A program made the position numbers and the translations under genes. Shown here piece by piece: positions 54,643-64,000 of a DNA stretch of 64,000 bases. The stretch lies in NCBI GenBank assembly GCA_900313005.1, contig ONZJ01000002.1:231001-295000 (forward strand). Reading direction: 5' to 3'. The notes under the pieces were generated by a model. That model was not told the origin of the DNA. It did not search any database and worked only from the letters and a program-made list of their open reading frames with translations. This DNA comes from Rhodobacteraceae bacterium EL129 (GTDB taxonomy: Bacteria; Pseudomonadota; Alphaproteobacteria; Rhodobacterales; Rhodobacteraceae). The first letter of the stretch is position 1. Every line of letters starts with the position of its first letter.

Positions 54643-55352
54643 AGGGTCATGGCGGCAACAGCCGCGGTGTCCGCGCGCAGGATGCGCGGGCCAAGCCGAA
54701 TGGCCGTGGTGAAGGGCAGCTTGGCCAGTCGGTTGCGCTCTGCCTCGGAAAACCCGCCTTCGGGCCCGATGAGGATGGCCCATTTGCCTTGTGATGGCCC
54801 ACCCGCGAGGCTGCCTGTGAGGGCAGACGTGCAATCCGCAAGCGCTTCGTCACAGAACATCAACTGGCGATCTTGTGGCCAGTTACGCAGCACCAATTCC
54901 AGTTTTTGCAGCTCAGCGACCTCTGGCACATAGGTGCCGCCACATTGCTCGGCGGCCTCAACTGCATGGGCTTGCAGGCGATCTTTGCGGATGCGCTCGG
55001 CGTTGGTGAAATCTGTTTGCACGGATAAAATGCGTGCTGCCCCCATCTCGGTGGCTTTTTCAACAATGAAATCCGTGCGGGCTTTTTTGATCGGTGCGAA
55101 CATCAGCCAGAGGTCTGGTGGATCTTGCTGCGGCTTAGATTGCGACTGGCACGCCAGCACGCCACCGCGTTTGCCAGCCTCTTGCACTTGAGCCAGCCAT
55201 TCACCGGCCTGACCATTGAACAGCTTAACAGTGTCGCCCACACCCAGCCGCATCACCCCAAACAGGTAATGTGCCTGATCGCGGGACAGTGCGACGCATT
55301 GCCCTTCCCCCAGTTCGTGCTCTACAAAAAGCCTGACTTTCGCATCTGCCAT
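54612..55352 (-). CDS. rsmE: 16S rRNA (uracil-1498-N3)-methyltransferase
   Basis: 246 residues from MADAKVRLF; an in-frame extension of 71 codons antisense to ubiA was rejected. It methylates U1498 in 16S rRNA with SAM (SPOUT fold). IEKATEMGAARI-type segment VEKATEMGAARILSV, AAEQCGGTYVPEV, LIGPEGGFSEAE and LGPRILRADTAAVAAM are canonical. Its start is 11 bases from the divergent ubiA start. Confidence 0.94.
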   Translation of the reverse strand: MADAKVRLFVEHELGEGQCVALSRDQAHYLFGVMRLGVGDTVKLFNGQAGEWLAQVQEAGKRGGVLACQSQSKPQQDPPDLWLMFAPIKKARTDFIVEKATEMGAARILSVQTDFTNAERIRKDRLQAHAVEAAEQCGGTYVPEVAELQKLELVLRNWPQDRQLMFCDEALADCTSALTGSLAGGPSQGKWAILIGPEGGFSEAERNRLAKLPFTTAIRLGPRILRADTAAVAAMTLWQNALGDWH

Positions 55353-55363
55353 GAGGCCAACAT

Positions 55364-56329
55364 ATGACCGAGATCGACCAGACGCCAGAGGTGGGTGGAC
55401 AAGTGGCGGACGCCGTGGCTGATAATTGGGTGGATCGCCACGCCCCAGCCGCGTCGCGGCCCTATCTGCGCCTGTCGCGGGCGGATCGCCCGATCGGGAC
55501 CTGGCTGCTGCTTTTGCCGTGTTGGTGGGGGCTGATCCTGGCGATGCTGCACGATGGCCAGGCAAGTTGGCATGACCTGTGGATCTTTGTTGGCTGTGCC
55601 ATTGGCGCGTTCCTGATGCGCGGGGCAGGGTGTACGTGGAACGACATCACAGACCGTAAGATCGACGCCGAGGTGGCCCGCACGGCCTCAAGGCCCCTTC
55701 CGTCAGGACAGGTCAGTACCAAGCAAGCCTTGGTATGGCTTGTCGTGCAGGCGCTGGTGTCGTTTTGCATTCTTCTGACCTTCAATACAGCCGCGATTGT
55801 GCTTGGCATCATCTCGTTGGTGCCGGTGTGTGTGTACCCCTTTGCAAAGCGTTTCACCTGGTGGCCGCAGGCGTTTCTGGGTTTGGCGTTCAACTGGGGG
55901 GCTTTGCTGGCGTGGACGGCCCATACCGGATCGTTGGGATTGCCTGCGATCGTTCTTTATGTGGCAGGGATCGCCTGGACGTTGTTTTATGACACGATCT
56001 ACGCCCATCAGGATGCCGAAGATGATGCCTTGATCGGTGTGAAATCCACAGCCTTGTTGTTTGGCAATCATACTGCGAAATGGCTGCGCTGGTTTTTGGT
56101 GTTGACGGTTCTGATCATGGCGGCGGCTGTGATCCTTGCCGCCTCGGGTGGGCATCCGGTGGCCGTGCTGATCGCGCTCTTGGGGCCGTGGGCGATGGGC
56201 GTTCACATGACATGGCAACTGCAGACCTTAGATACCGAAGATAACCCGTTGCTTTTGCGCCTTTTCCGGTCCAACCGCGACGCGGGTCTGCTGCCCCTGC
56301 CATTTTTCGCCATTGCCATGTTGCTGTGA
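55364..56329 (+). CDS. ubiA: 4-hydroxybenzoate polyprenyltransferase
   Basis: 321 residues, about eight hydrophobic segments. It attaches the polyprenyl chain to 4-hydroxybenzoate in ubiquinone synthesis at the inner membrane. Both Asp-rich motifs are visible: CTWNDITDRKIDAEVARTASRP and FYDTIYAHQDAEDDALIGVK. RPYLRLSRADRPIGTWLLLLP near the N-terminus is typical. Confidence 0.95.
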   Translation: MTEIDQTPEVGGQVADAVADNWVDRHAPAASRPYLRLSRADRPIGTWLLLLPCWWGLILAMLHDGQASWHDLWIFVGCAIGAFLMRGAGCTWNDITDRKIDAEVARTASRPLPSGQVSTKQALVWLVVQALVSFCILLTFNTAAIVLGIISLVPVCVYPFAKRFTWWPQAFLGLAFNWGALLAWTAHTGSLGLPAIVLYVAGIAWTLFYDTIYAHQDAEDDALIGVKSTALLFGNHTAKWLRWFLVLTVLIMAAAVILAASGGHPVAVLIALLGPWAMGVHMTWQLQTLDTEDNPLLLRLFRSNRDAGLLPLPFFAIAMLL

Positions 56330-56391
56330 TTGCACTCGGCCGCCCTCAGGCGTAAACACGTTGAGGGAACAATTAGTGTCAGGCCCTGTTT

Positions 56392-58317
56392 ATGCGTTTG
56401 TCTTCGATCTTTGCCATTGGTGCGGTCTTTGTGGCAGCGGCCGTTGTGTGTTTGATTGCGGCCCAATTCTCGGTTGCTGTGATTGAAGATACCTCGCGTC
56501 AGGATGTGCGTGAAAGCCTGGACGAAGAAGGTCTCAGCTGGGCGGAAGTGGACGCAAATGGCTTGCAAGTCTTTCTGGCAGGCACCGCGCCGACCGAGGC
56601 CAACCGCTTCAAAGCCCTTTCGGTGGCAGGCACTGCGGTCGATGCGGCGCGTGTGATTGACCAGATGCTGGTTGCGGACAGCGCGCAAATTGCGCCTCCC
56701 AGATTTTCCGTGGAAATCCTGCGCAATGACAGTGGTATATCGTTGATTGGCCTTGTGCCCGCCACGACCGATCGCGAGACATTGCTGGAAGAAATTCGTG
56801 AAGTTTCGGGGGATGGCGCGGTGACGGACCTGCTCGAAGTGGCAGATTATCCGCATCCCGAGACATGGGAAGTGGCCTTGGACTATGCGGTCCGGTCGCT
56901 CAAGCGATTGCCGCGGACCAAGATTTCTGTGGATGCCACACGTGTTGAAGTGACGGCGATGACCGACAGTGCCGAAGAAAAGCGCAGCACGGAAATTGCC
57001 CTTGCACGTGATGTGCCTAAGGATGTGCGCCTGGCTTTGAACATCTCGGCTCCGCGTCCCGTGGTAACGCCCTACACCCTGCGTTTCGTGCTTGAGAATG
57101 ATACGGCGCGATTTGATGCCTGCACCGCAGATACCGAAGCGGCCGAGGCCAAGATTGTCACGGCCGCCAACAAGCTGGGTCATCAGGGACGCCCCAACTG
57201 CATCATTGGGCTTGGTGTTCCATCGCCCAATTGGGGGAAAGCGGCCGAAATGGCGATTGCTGCCGTGGGTGATTTGGGGGGAGGGAGTGTCACCTTCTCG
57301 GATGCTGATATCTCACTGGAAGCCCTGAAAGGGACACAGCAGAACCTGTTTGATAATGTGGTTGGCAATTTGGAAAACGCGCTGCCAGCTGTGTTTTCCC
57401 TGCATTCCTATCTACCGCCGCCTGAAGACAATTCCGCCCCCGAGCTGCCCGAGTTTGTTGCAACACTATCCCCCGAAGGGCTTGTGCAGATCCGTGGCCG
57501 TGTGGGCAGTGAATTCATGCGCGATACCGTGGACAGCTTTGCCAAGGCGCGGTTTACATCAGATGCCGTGAACACCGCGGCGCGTGTGACCGAAGATTTG
57601 CCGGACGATTGGCCCCTGCGCGCGTTGGCCGGGCTGGAAGCCCTGTCTTACCTGTCGAATGGGGCTGTTACAGTGACCCCTGATCTGGTCAATGTCGCAG
57701 GCAACACGGGCAACAAAGATGCCAGCACGATGATCGCCGGTTTCCTGTCCGAGAAGCTGGGCGAGGGCAAACGGTTTGAGATCAATGTCGCTTACAAAAA
57801 AGCGCTTGATCCTGTGGCGGGTATTCCCACCCCGGAAGAATGCGAACAGCTGATCGCAAAGGTGCAGATTAACCGTAAGATCAATTTTGAGCCGGGCTCT
57901 TCCAATATTGATGGCAATGGGGATGCCATCATGGATGATATTGCCGAAATCCTGAAGAAATGTGGAAACATTCGCATGGAAATTGGCGGCCATACAGACA
58001 GCCAGGGCCGCGAAGTCATGAACCAGCAGCTCAGCCAGGCCCGTGCGCGTTCGGTGCTCGAGGCATTGCGGGCCAGACGTGTCCTGACCGGCAATATCAC
58101 CGCCAAGGGATACGGTGAAACCATCCCCATTGCAGACAACAAAACCGAAGCCGGCCGCGAGGAAAATCGGCGCATCGAGTTCAAGTTGATCCGTCTGGAA
58201 TCTACCAATGAAGAATCAGTGCTTGATAGTCTCGCCGAACCCGTAGAAGAAGGTGAAGAGGCCGCAGCGCAGGTCGAGGCTGAGACGGAAGAAGGCAGCT
58301 CAGATGAACAGAACTGA
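56392..58317 (+). CDS. OmpA-family protein with BON-like repeats and N-terminal anchor
   Basis: 641 residues. An N-terminal hydrophobic helix (about 5-28) anchors it or acts as an uncleaved signal. BON-like segments follow (LQVFLAGTAPTEANRFKALS, SLIGLVPATTDRETL, GLVQIRGRVGSEFMRDTV). The C-terminal OmpA domain, INFEPGSSNIDGNGDA to GGHTDSQGREVMNQQLS and GYGETIPI, binds peptidoglycan. An acidic tail ends it. The pattern is like BON-OmpA channel proteins. It overlaps the next gene by 14 bases. Confidence 0.85.
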   Translation: MRLSSIFAIGAVFVAAAVVCLIAAQFSVAVIEDTSRQDVRESLDEEGLSWAEVDANGLQVFLAGTAPTEANRFKALSVAGTAVDAARVIDQMLVADSAQIAPPRFSVEILRNDSGISLIGLVPATTDRETLLEEIREVSGDGAVTDLLEVADYPHPETWEVALDYAVRSLKRLPRTKISVDATRVEVTAMTDSAEEKRSTEIALARDVPKDVRLALNISAPRPVVTPYTLRFVLENDTARFDACTADTEAAEAKIVTAANKLGHQGRPNCIIGLGVPSPNWGKAAEMAIAAVGDLGGGSVTFSDADISLEALKGTQQNLFDNVVGNLENALPAVFSLHSYLPPPEDNSAPELPEFVATLSPEGLVQIRGRVGSEFMRDTVDSFAKARFTSDAVNTAARVTEDLPDDWPLRALAGLEALSYLSNGAVTVTPDLVNVAGNTGNKDASTMIAGFLSEKLGEGKRFEINVAYKKALDPVAGIPTPEECEQLIAKVQINRKINFEPGSSNIDGNGDAIMDDIAEILKKCGNIRMEIGGHTDSQGREVMNQQLSQARARSVLEALRARRVLTGNITAKGYGETIPIADNKTEAGREENRRIEFKLIRLESTNEESVLDSLAEPVEEGEEAAAQVEAETEEGSSDEQN

Positions 58318-58630
58318 GTTTATCATTGCAACGGCGATTGTCCTCTTCGTGGCCTTTTGTCTGGGCTGGTTTGCGAACTGGCTGGTGCACCGGTTTATCC
58401 GGGTCTCCGGTTCAGATGTGGGTGAGCTGGAGCGCATGGCGCAAGAGCTGCATGAAGCCGAAGAAACCCGCGATCAGGCGATCACATATTTGCAGCAGCG
58501 CGAGGCCGAGCTGACCAATCAGCTGAGCCAGACCGAAGCCGAGCTGTCTGCCACGATGGAAGGGCTGCGCGAGGCGCGCTTTGAGGCAGAACAGATGCGC
58601 TCTGAGCTGGAACGCCGGGCCGCGGGCTAA
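58304..58630 (+). CDS. Membrane-anchored coiled-coil protein
   Basis: 108 residues: an N-terminal transmembrane helix (FIIATAIVLFVAFCLGWFANW) and then a long Glu/Ala/Leu-rich coiled coil. Its translational coupling to the OmpA/BON gene suggests that both act together at the cell envelope. No catalytic motif. The ATG inside the upstream gene was chosen as the one that leads directly to the helix. Confidence 0.8.
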   Translation: MNRTEFIIATAIVLFVAFCLGWFANWLVHRFIRVSGSDVGELERMAQELHEAEETRDQAITYLQQREAELTNQLSQTEAELSATMEGLREARFEAEQMRSELERRAAG

Positions 58631-58639
58631 ACCTTTCTT

Positions 58640-59572
58640 TCAGGTCACTGTCAGCGCTGCCGCCTTCTCCGAACGCATATATAGATCCAACCGTTCAAGG
58701 AAGGCTGTCACCAACTTGCGGGGATGTCGCGTCGCATGCCCTGCCAGCAGTCGCAGCGGCGCAATCTTGTCTGAAATTGGAACGCAGCAAACCGGATCCC
58801 CTCCGTAGCTTTGTGCCGTGAGGGGGCGCATTGCCAGAACGGCTAAACCAGCCCCGGCGCCGACCAGACTGCGCACCATTTCAGTGCTGTTGGCCCGCGC
58901 CGTGATATTGGGGCTGAGCCCTGCGGCTTGAAACATCTGATCGACATAGGGCCGGGCTAGTGGTCGATCCAATTGGATCAGCGGGTGCTGTGCAATCTGA
59001 GCAAGTGCAGCGCAGGAGTGTCGGGTGATGTCATGACCCTCAGGGGCCAGAATGTAGGGCGGTAAATCCAGCAAATGCTGTCTGGTGATGCCGCGCCGCA
59101 CATCCCGTCCGGCAAACAAAGCGACATCCAACCGTCCGGACAAAAGCGCGTCTTGCGCGCTGTCGTTGTCATGTTCATGCAATTCCAACACCAGCCCCTG
59201 ATTTTGTGTCATCATCGGACCCAACACTGCGGGCAAAAAAGCCGGTGCAACGGGTGCGTAATAGCCCAATCGCAAGGTGCCAGTCAGTGATTGGCTGAGG
59301 GCGCGTCCGGCATCCAGGGCGGTGTCGTATTCCTCGAGAACTGCGCGGAATCTATCGGCAATCTCAACCCCCTCGGCTTTGGTTGCAATTCCGCGTGACC
59401 GGGTGCGCACCATCAAGGCGGCCCCCAGTTCGGCCTCGACCTGATCCAACGCCGAGGCGATGGCAGACGGTGCGATGTTCAGCCGGGCCGCGGCGCCAGT
59501 GATCGAGCCTTCCTCGACGGTCGTTACAAAGGCCCGGAGCGTTTTGAGAGAGAGACGGGGAGACGTTGGCAT
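58640..59572 (-). CDS. LysR-family transcriptional regulator
   Basis: 310 residues. N-terminal winged helix-turn-helix (LSLKTLRAFVTTVEEGSITGAAARLNIAPSAIASALDQVE split across about residues 7-46), then the ligand-binding periplasmic-fold domain (LRLGYYAPVAPAFLPAVLGP). It is divergent from the sterol-desaturase-type gene across 64 bases, the classic arrangement for a LysR regulator and its target. The effector is unknown. Confidence 0.9.
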   Translation of the reverse strand: MPTSPRLSLKTLRAFVTTVEEGSITGAAARLNIAPSAIASALDQVEAELGAALMVRTRSRGIATKAEGVEIADRFRAVLEEYDTALDAGRALSQSLTGTLRLGYYAPVAPAFLPAVLGPMMTQNQGLVLELHEHDNDSAQDALLSGRLDVALFAGRDVRRGITRQHLLDLPPYILAPEGHDITRHSCAALAQIAQHPLIQLDRPLARPYVDQMFQAAGLSPNITARANSTEMVRSLVGAGAGLAVLAMRPLTAQSYGGDPVCCVPISDKIAPLRLLAGHATRHPRKLVTAFLERLDLYMRSEKAAALTVT

Positions 59573-59573
59573 G

Positions 59574-59603
59574 TCATATCCTCAGATTTTTAGATGAATA
59601 TGA
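59574..59603. promoter_or_regulatory. Candidate LysR site between divergent genes
   Basis: TCATAT and ATATGA form an inverted repeat with an 18-base spacer in an A/T-rich gap. The arms are short, so the call is tentative. Confidence 0.35.
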
Positions 59604-59636
59604 TATATTAAATCTATTTTTCCAAGGATGCTGACT

Positions 59637-60665
59637 ATGGCATTGTTGGAACAGACACATCAAGGACACCCAGACATGAGCGATTCCACCCCAGAACAGC
59701 CCAAGATCAAAGGTTGGAACCACGTGCCGGATGTGCCCATTCAGGTGTCGCCCTTCTTCAGTTGGCCCCCGAATCCGTCCCGCATGGCACGCTGGATTGC
59801 AGCACGGTGGTTTCAGATCACCGAAAACACAATCATTCTAGGTTTGGCATTGCTGTGTTGGTCCTTTTTCCAACCGTCTTTGGAGACCACAAAAACGCTC
59901 AGTCTCGATTGGATCGCCGCCATCTGGCTGCGCAACATGGTGTTGATCTTCATCGTGGCGGGGGGGCTGCATTGGTTCTTTTACATGCGAAAGGGGCAGG
60001 GCAATCGCCTGAAGTATGACCCGCGGGATTTGATGCACAAAGGGCGGCAGTTCAATTTTGGCGGGCAGGTGCGCGACAATATGTTCTGGACCATGGGCAG
60101 CGGGGTGGCCACCTGGACGGGGTTCGAGGTGCTGTTGTTCTGGGCGATGGGCAACGGCTGGGCTCCGGTTTTGACATGGGCGGATAACCCGGTTTGGTTT
60201 GTGCTCCTGTTGTTGCTGACCCCGGTGTGGATTTCGTTTCATTTCTATTGGATTCACCGTGCGCTGCACTGGGGGCCGCTTTACCGGCTGGCTCATGGGT
60301 TGCACCACCGCAACATCAATGTCGGGCCCTGGTCTGGCTTGTCGATGCATCCGGTGGAGCACGTGATGTTTTTCAGCAGCATCCTTGTGCATTTTGTTGT
60401 AGCGGCCAGCCCTCTGCACATTCTGTTTCATATGCAGCATCAGGCGCTGACCGCGTCCACGTCGCATACGGGGTTTGAGGATCTGCTGGTCAAAGACCGC
60501 AAGCAACTGGCGTTGGGCACCTTTCACCACCAGATGCATCATCGGTATTTTGAGGTGAACTATGGCAATCTGGAAATGCCGTGGGACAAGTGGTTCGGCA
60601 CATTTCACAACGGCACGCCTGAGGCACATGAGCAGCTGAAAGACCGACGCGGCCGCCCCAGCTGA
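59637..60665 (+). CDS. Sterol desaturase/fatty acid hydroxylase-type membrane oxygenase
   Basis: 342 residues with about five hydrophobic segments. His clusters for a di-iron site: HFYWIHRALHW, HGLHHRNINVGPW, HPVEHV and HHQMHHRYFEVNYG. Members hydroxylate or desaturate lipids using O2. The lipid substrate is unknown. The ATG with AAGGA eight bases upstream was preferred over one three codons earlier; MSDSTPEQ further in is also possible. Probably controlled by the divergent LysR gene. Confidence 0.88.
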   Translation: MALLEQTHQGHPDMSDSTPEQPKIKGWNHVPDVPIQVSPFFSWPPNPSRMARWIAARWFQITENTIILGLALLCWSFFQPSLETTKTLSLDWIAAIWLRNMVLIFIVAGGLHWFFYMRKGQGNRLKYDPRDLMHKGRQFNFGGQVRDNMFWTMGSGVATWTGFEVLLFWAMGNGWAPVLTWADNPVWFVLLLLLTPVWISFHFYWIHRALHWGPLYRLAHGLHHRNINVGPWSGLSMHPVEHVMFFSSILVHFVVAASPLHILFHMQHQALTASTSHTGFEDLLVKDRKQLALGTFHHQMHHRYFEVNYGNLEMPWDKWFGTFHNGTPEAHEQLKDRRGRPS

Positions 60666-60666
60666 G

Positions 60667-63114
60667 TTATTTGCGCTGTTTGGCGCGTAGCGTTGGATCG
60701 GCTTGCGTGGGGTCTTCGGGCCAGGGATGTTTGGGATATCGTCCACGCATATCTTTGCGCACGTCTTCATAAGAGCTGGCCCAGAAACCGGGAATATCCA
60801 ACGTGGTTTGAACAGGGCGACCCGCAGGGGACAAGAGCGTAACCCTGAGGGACGTTTTGCCCACAATCGGGTGACGTGTCTGGCCAAACATCTCTTGCAG
60901 GCGCAGGCTGATTTCCGGGTGGTCGCCGGCGTAATCAATTGGGATTTTACGGCCCAGGGGCGTTGTGAAATGGGCGGGTGCCAAGGCATCCAGCCGCTGC
61001 ATCTGGTCCCAGCTGAGCATGGCACGCAGCGGTTCCAGCATATCGAACCGTTTCCAGGCTTGGGCGGTTTTCACACCGTTCAAATAGGGCAGCAGCCACG
61101 CTTCAATGCTGTCCAGCAGGGCGGTGTCGGACATATCCGGAAACGGCTCGCCTGCGTCGCGTGCCAACTCCACACGGGCGACAAACCGGCGGGCGGGGTC
61201 TGTCCAGGACAGGCCCAAATCGCGCACCCCGTCCAGCATGGCAAGGGCAACTGCGGCTTCCGGGGTGTCCTTCCAGATACGATCATCCAACACCAAACTG
61301 CCAAACTGCTCGTGTCGGCGTGTGCTCACCCGGCGGTCGCGTTTGTCCCAGATGCAGATATCGCGCCATATGATCTGATCGCCGTAAAGGCCGCGCAACT
61401 CGGCTTCGGACAGGGCAATGGCCTGACGAATCCGGGCCTCGCGCGGGTTGCCATCCAGATCGGTGGCCACAAGCAGGCGGGTGGTCGTCAAGGGGTCTCC
61501 ATCAGGCAACACTGCCCCCTTGCCACCCGACAAAACATAGCGCGGAGCATCGCCAGGACGTCGCAGGCCAACGCGATCCGGGTAGGCGAGCGCGGCCATC
61601 TCAGCGTCGCTCATCGCGCTGTTGGATGTGCGCCTTGCCTGGTGGGCTAGCCGTTTGGCTTCAGTCTTGATGCGCTGGAGGGCACCGCGATTGGCAGGCC
61701 AGGGGTGGCGATCAGCGTAGGCGCGCGGGTCTTGCAAGGCTGATAGGCGCAGGGACAGATCCACCGGCGCGCCGCGTGACAGCGGGTCTCGATCTGCCAA
61801 AAGGGCCGCAAGAGGGGCGGCATCGTGCCCCGCAACTGCAAGCACATGTGCCAAACGTGGATGCAGGGGCAGGGCGGCCAGCACCTTGCCATGATCAGTG
61901 ATGCGGTTTGTATCGTCGAGCGCGCCCAGCAAGCGCAGTACGCTTTGCGCTTCGGCGAATGCACCGGGATGGGGCGGAGTGAGGAGTGGTAAATCATTTG
62001 GGCCTGTCCCCCACAAGGCCAGCTCCATCGCCAGCCCTGCCAGATCAGCGGCTTCAATTTCCGCCGGAGGATGCGCCTGTAATGCTCCTTCGGCCCCTTT
62101 GGTCCAGAGACGATAACATTGTCCCGCCGCCACACGTCCTGCGCGGCCGGTACGCTGTGTTGCCTCGGCGCGTGTCACTGGTTCAGTCACCAGCCGGGAC
62201 ATGCCCGAGCCGGGATCAAAGCGTGCGCGACGGGATTTTCCGCCGTCCACCACCACGCGAATGTCCTGAATGGTCAGCGAGGTTTCAGCGATTGATGTCG
62301 CCAAGACGATCTTTCGATGATGCTGGTCCGGCTGCAGGGCCGCGCGTTGTTCGGCGAAGAGCATCGCCCCGAAAAGAGGCCGCAGACGACAGGTGTCGGG
62401 CAGGCGATCTTTGAGCAAAGCCTCGACCCGTCTGATTTCGCCTTCGCCAGGCAGGAACACCAATACGCCACCTTCGGTTTCGGCGACTGCATGTATGACC
62501 AAATCGGCCAGCGCCTGTTCAAAACGCGCCTGTTTGAGCAGGGGGCGGGGCAACCAGTGGACGTCCACCGGATAGCTGCGTCCTTCGGAGGTGATCACCG
62601 GAGCCTGCATCAGTTCAGCGACAGGGCCAGCGTCCAACGTCGCGGACATGACCAATAGCATTAGATCGTCGCGCAGCGCGCCTGCGATTTCGAGGCAAAG
62701 CGCCAGGCCCAGATCAGCATTCAACGAGCGTTCGTGGAATTCGTCAAAGATCACCGCGCTGATGCCGGGCAGGTCTGCATCGGATTGGATCATGCGGGTC
62801 AGGATGCCTTCGGTGACCACTTCGATCCGGGTGGAGCCCGAGGTTTTTGCCTCGCCCCGGATGCGGTAGCCGACGGTTTTGCCCACGTCCTCGCCAAGGG
62901 TTTGCGCCATACGCTCTGCGGCGGCACGCGCGGCCAATCGGCGCGGCTCCAGCATCAGGATTTTCCCCGGGCACAGGTCAGCCAGCAGCATTTCCAGCGG
63001 CACAACCGTGGTTTTCCCCGCCCCCGGTGGGGCTTGCAACACGGCACGGCCCCTTGCACGTAGGGCGTCGATCAGCGCCGGGATCACGCTGTGGATGGGA
63101 AGGGTCTTGCTCAC
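60667..63114 (-). CDS. hrpB: ATP-dependent helicase HrpB
   Basis: 815 residues from a GTG start ([18 protein letters not shown]), which matches the usual HrpB N-terminus. Longer in-frame codons upstream run through the short dispersed repeat and are less likely, though MKQRLWP, 17 codons earlier, cannot be excluded. DEAH-box motifs: [31 protein letters not shown] (DEFH), VMSATLDA and [12 protein letters not shown]. The C-terminal HrpB domain ends in [24 protein letters not shown]-related function is unclear in bacteria. Confidence 0.93.
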   Translation of the reverse strand: MSKTLPIHSVIPALIDALRARGRAVLQAPPGAGKTTVVPLEMLLADLCPGKILMLEPRRLAARAAAERMAQTLGEDVGKTVGYRIRGEAKTSGSTRIEVVTEGILTRMIQSDADLPGISAVIFDEFHERSLNADLGLALCLEIAGALRDDLMLLVMSATLDAGPVAELMQAPVITSEGRSYPVDVHWLPRPLLKQARFEQALADLVIHAVAETEGGVLVFLPGEGEIRRVEALLKDRLPDTCRLRPLFGAMLFAEQRAALQPDQHHRKIVLATSIAETSLTIQDIRVVVDGGKSRRARFDPGSGMSRLVTEPVTRAEATQRTGRAGRVAAGQCYRLWTKGAEGALQAHPPAEIEAADLAGLAMELALWGTGPNDLPLLTPPHPGAFAEAQSVLRLLGALDDTNRITDHGKVLAALPLHPRLAHVLAVAGHDAAPLAALLADRDPLSRGAPVDLSLRLSALQDPRAYADRHPWPANRGALQRIKTEAKRLAHQARRTSNSAMSDAEMAALAYPDRVGLRRPGDAPRYVLSGGKGAVLPDGDPLTTTRLLVATDLDGNPREARIRQAIALSEAELRGLYGDQIIWRDICIWDKRDRRVSTRRHEQFGSLVLDDRIWKDTPEAAVALAMLDGVRDLGLSWTDPARRFVARVELARDAGEPFPDMSDTALLDSIEAWLLPYLNGVKTAQAWKRFDMLEPLRAMLSWDQMQRLDALAPAHFTTPLGRKIPIDYAGDHPEISLRLQEMFGQTRHPIVGKTSLRVTLLSPAGRPVQTTLDIPGFWASSYEDVRKDMRGRYPKHPWPEDPTQADPTLRAKQRK

Positions 63115-63160
63115 AGGTTCTGTTATCCGTGACCGCGCCTCAATTGGCCAGAGCCGCTGC

Positions 63161-63192
63161 TTCATTTCATCTTGCCAAAAATACTCATTTTC
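63161..63192. repeat. Short dispersed motif, copy 2
   Basis: TTCATCTTGCCAAAAATACT followed by CATTTTC is nearly identical to 24615-24640. It lies immediately upstream of the possible ATG of HrpB. Its A/T richness in a GC-rich region is striking. Confidence 0.5.
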
Positions 63193-63278
63193 AAACGTCA
63201 AAGTCGGGCGCTGTGGTCTGGACAAGCAGAGCAGCGGCAAGGCATGAAGGGCGGCAAGGGTCCAAAAAACGTGACGAG

Positions 63279-64000
63279 ATGAATATTGATCAACTGAGCA
63301 ACCAGGTTCTGGATGGCGAACGCCGGGCCTTGGCACGCGCGATTACCTTAATCGAAAGCAGCCGCGGCGATCACCGCATGCAGGCGGCCGAGCTGTTGGA
63401 GCGGCTGAAAGGTGCCAGGCGGCAGGCCATTCGCATCGGCCTGAGTGGGACGCCGGGCGTGGGCAAATCCACCTTTATTGAAAGTTTCGGGTCGATGCTG
63501 ACGGCGCAGGGTCTTCGCGTGGCCGTGCTGGCGGTAGATCCCAGTTCGGCCCGGTCGGGCGGGTCCATTCTGGGCGATAAAACCCGAATGGATCGCCTCA
63601 GCCGTGATCCAAACGCTTTCATTCGCCCATCCCCCAGTCAGACACATTTGGGTGGGGTCGCTCGACGCACGCGCGAGGCTGTGGCACTCTGCGAAGCAGC
63701 AGGGTTTAACGTTGTGCTGATCGAAACCGTGGGCGTCGGGCAATCTGAAACCGTGGTGGCCGAAATGTCCGATCTGTTCTTGTTGCTGTTGGCCCCGGCT
63801 GGCGGAGACGAATTGCAGGGCGTGAAACGCGGCATCATGGAAATGGCGGATGTCATCCTGATCAACAAGGCCGATGGCGATCTGAAGGCGGCCGCCACCC
63901 GCACATGTGCAGATTATTCCGGCGCGTTGCGATTGCTGAGGAAACGACCTCAAGACCCCGAAGGCTTTCCCAAGGCCATGACCGTTTCGGCGCTGGAGGA
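63279..64000 (+). CDS. meaB: Methylmalonyl-CoA mutase-associated GTPase MeaB (3'-truncated by window edge)
   Basis: The frame is open from this ATG to the window end: 240 codons visible of about 325. P-loop GTPase of the MeaB/ArgK type that protects and reloads methylmalonyl-CoA mutase with cobalamin. Walker [53 protein letters not shown] (switch) and LINKADGDL (NKAD) are clear. The gene is on the plus strand, divergent from hrpB by about 160 bases. A malonate/methylmalonate-type ligase gene at 50717 may be metabolically related. Confidence 0.93.
   Translation, partial: MNIDQLSNQVLDGERRALARAITLIESSRGDHRMQAAELLERLKGARRQAIRIGLSGTPGVGKSTFIESFGSMLTAQGLRVAVLAVDPSSARSGGSILGDKTRMDRLSRDPNAFIRPSPSQTHLGGVARRTREAVALCEAAGFNVVLIETVGVGQSETVVAEMSDLFLLLLAPAGGDELQGVKRGIMEMADVILINKADGDLKAAATRTCADYSGALRLLRKRPQDPEGFPKAMTVSALE

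Noticed and set aside
63115-63336. N-terminal extension of HrpB
   Set aside because: The first about 57 codons cross the dispersed motif and unrelated sequence; the family normally begins at the LPIHxVxPAL block.

Overview
The window reads as a chromosomal segment of an alphaproteobacterium of the Rhodobacteraceae (Roseobacter group). The evidence is gene order and protein type: infA-maf-RNase E/G-yacG-tRNA-Phe, a pyrB/dihydroorotase-like/plsY operon, an imuA-imuB-dnaE2 cassette, class III alcohol dehydrogenase, DUF2794, DUF3291 and an ATCase operon with small membrane proteins. Coding is dense and GC-rich, with many 1-4 base stop/start overlaps. I see no rRNA, CRISPR array, prophage or intact insertion sequence.

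Layout. 1-5532: end of a quaternary-amine-type ABC permease, a cupin, a large protein joining two DUF1989-like domains to a folate-dependent GcvT-type methyltransferase, a DUF3291 protein and an MFS transporter; this looks like a catabolic unit for an N-methylated or guanidino-like compound. 5601-18708: housekeeping and small-molecule enzymes (asd, MuiA-like protein, carbonic anhydrase, M17 peptidase with an NlpC/P60 protein and agmatinase-family ureohydrolase, MOSC, DUF2794, formaldehyde-detoxifying dehydrogenase, NYN-LOTUS protein, cysteine synthase). 18709-22601: a small accessory-looking block with an alginate-export-type porin and a NylB-like serine hydrolase. 22602-28096: the error-prone translesion cassette imuA-imuB-dnaE2, whose polymerase gene is bracketed by a roughly 65-base inverted repeat. 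28220-36071: YqgE, a DsbD-N protein, an RND efflux pair, MoaB and a family-4-type uracil-DNA glycosylase that has lost most iron-sulfur ligands.

36218-40382: a tightly overlapped operon of aspartate carbamoyltransferase, two membrane proteins, a dihydroorotase homologue without its HxH metal site, PlsY and a small protein. 40524-46204: ABM-type protein, sulfotransferase, glutamate-cysteine ligase, an operon of a GbsR-type regulator with three small membrane proteins (two of them tandem paralogues), and a nitrilase-superfamily hydrolase. 46282-48472: the infA to tRNA-Phe block. 48570-58630: DEAD-box helicase, malonyl-CoA-synthetase-type ligase, an atypical phosphatase, a DUF1272 protein, a GlxA-type regulator, RsmE and UbiA head to head, and an OmpA/BON protein with a coiled-coil partner. 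58640-64000: LysR regulator divergent from a sterol-desaturase-type enzyme, helicase HrpB, and the start of MeaB, cut by the window edge.

The non-coding space holds several repeat families: three diverged copies of a hairpin-bearing intergenic repeat, the inverted pair around dnaE2, and two copies of a short A/T-rich motif. There are also several clear palindromic operator candidates. The strongest leads are the DUF1989-GcvT fusion, the catalytically defective dihydroorotase homologue, the repeat-bracketed dnaE2, the porin/NylB-like pair and the GbsR-membrane-protein operon.
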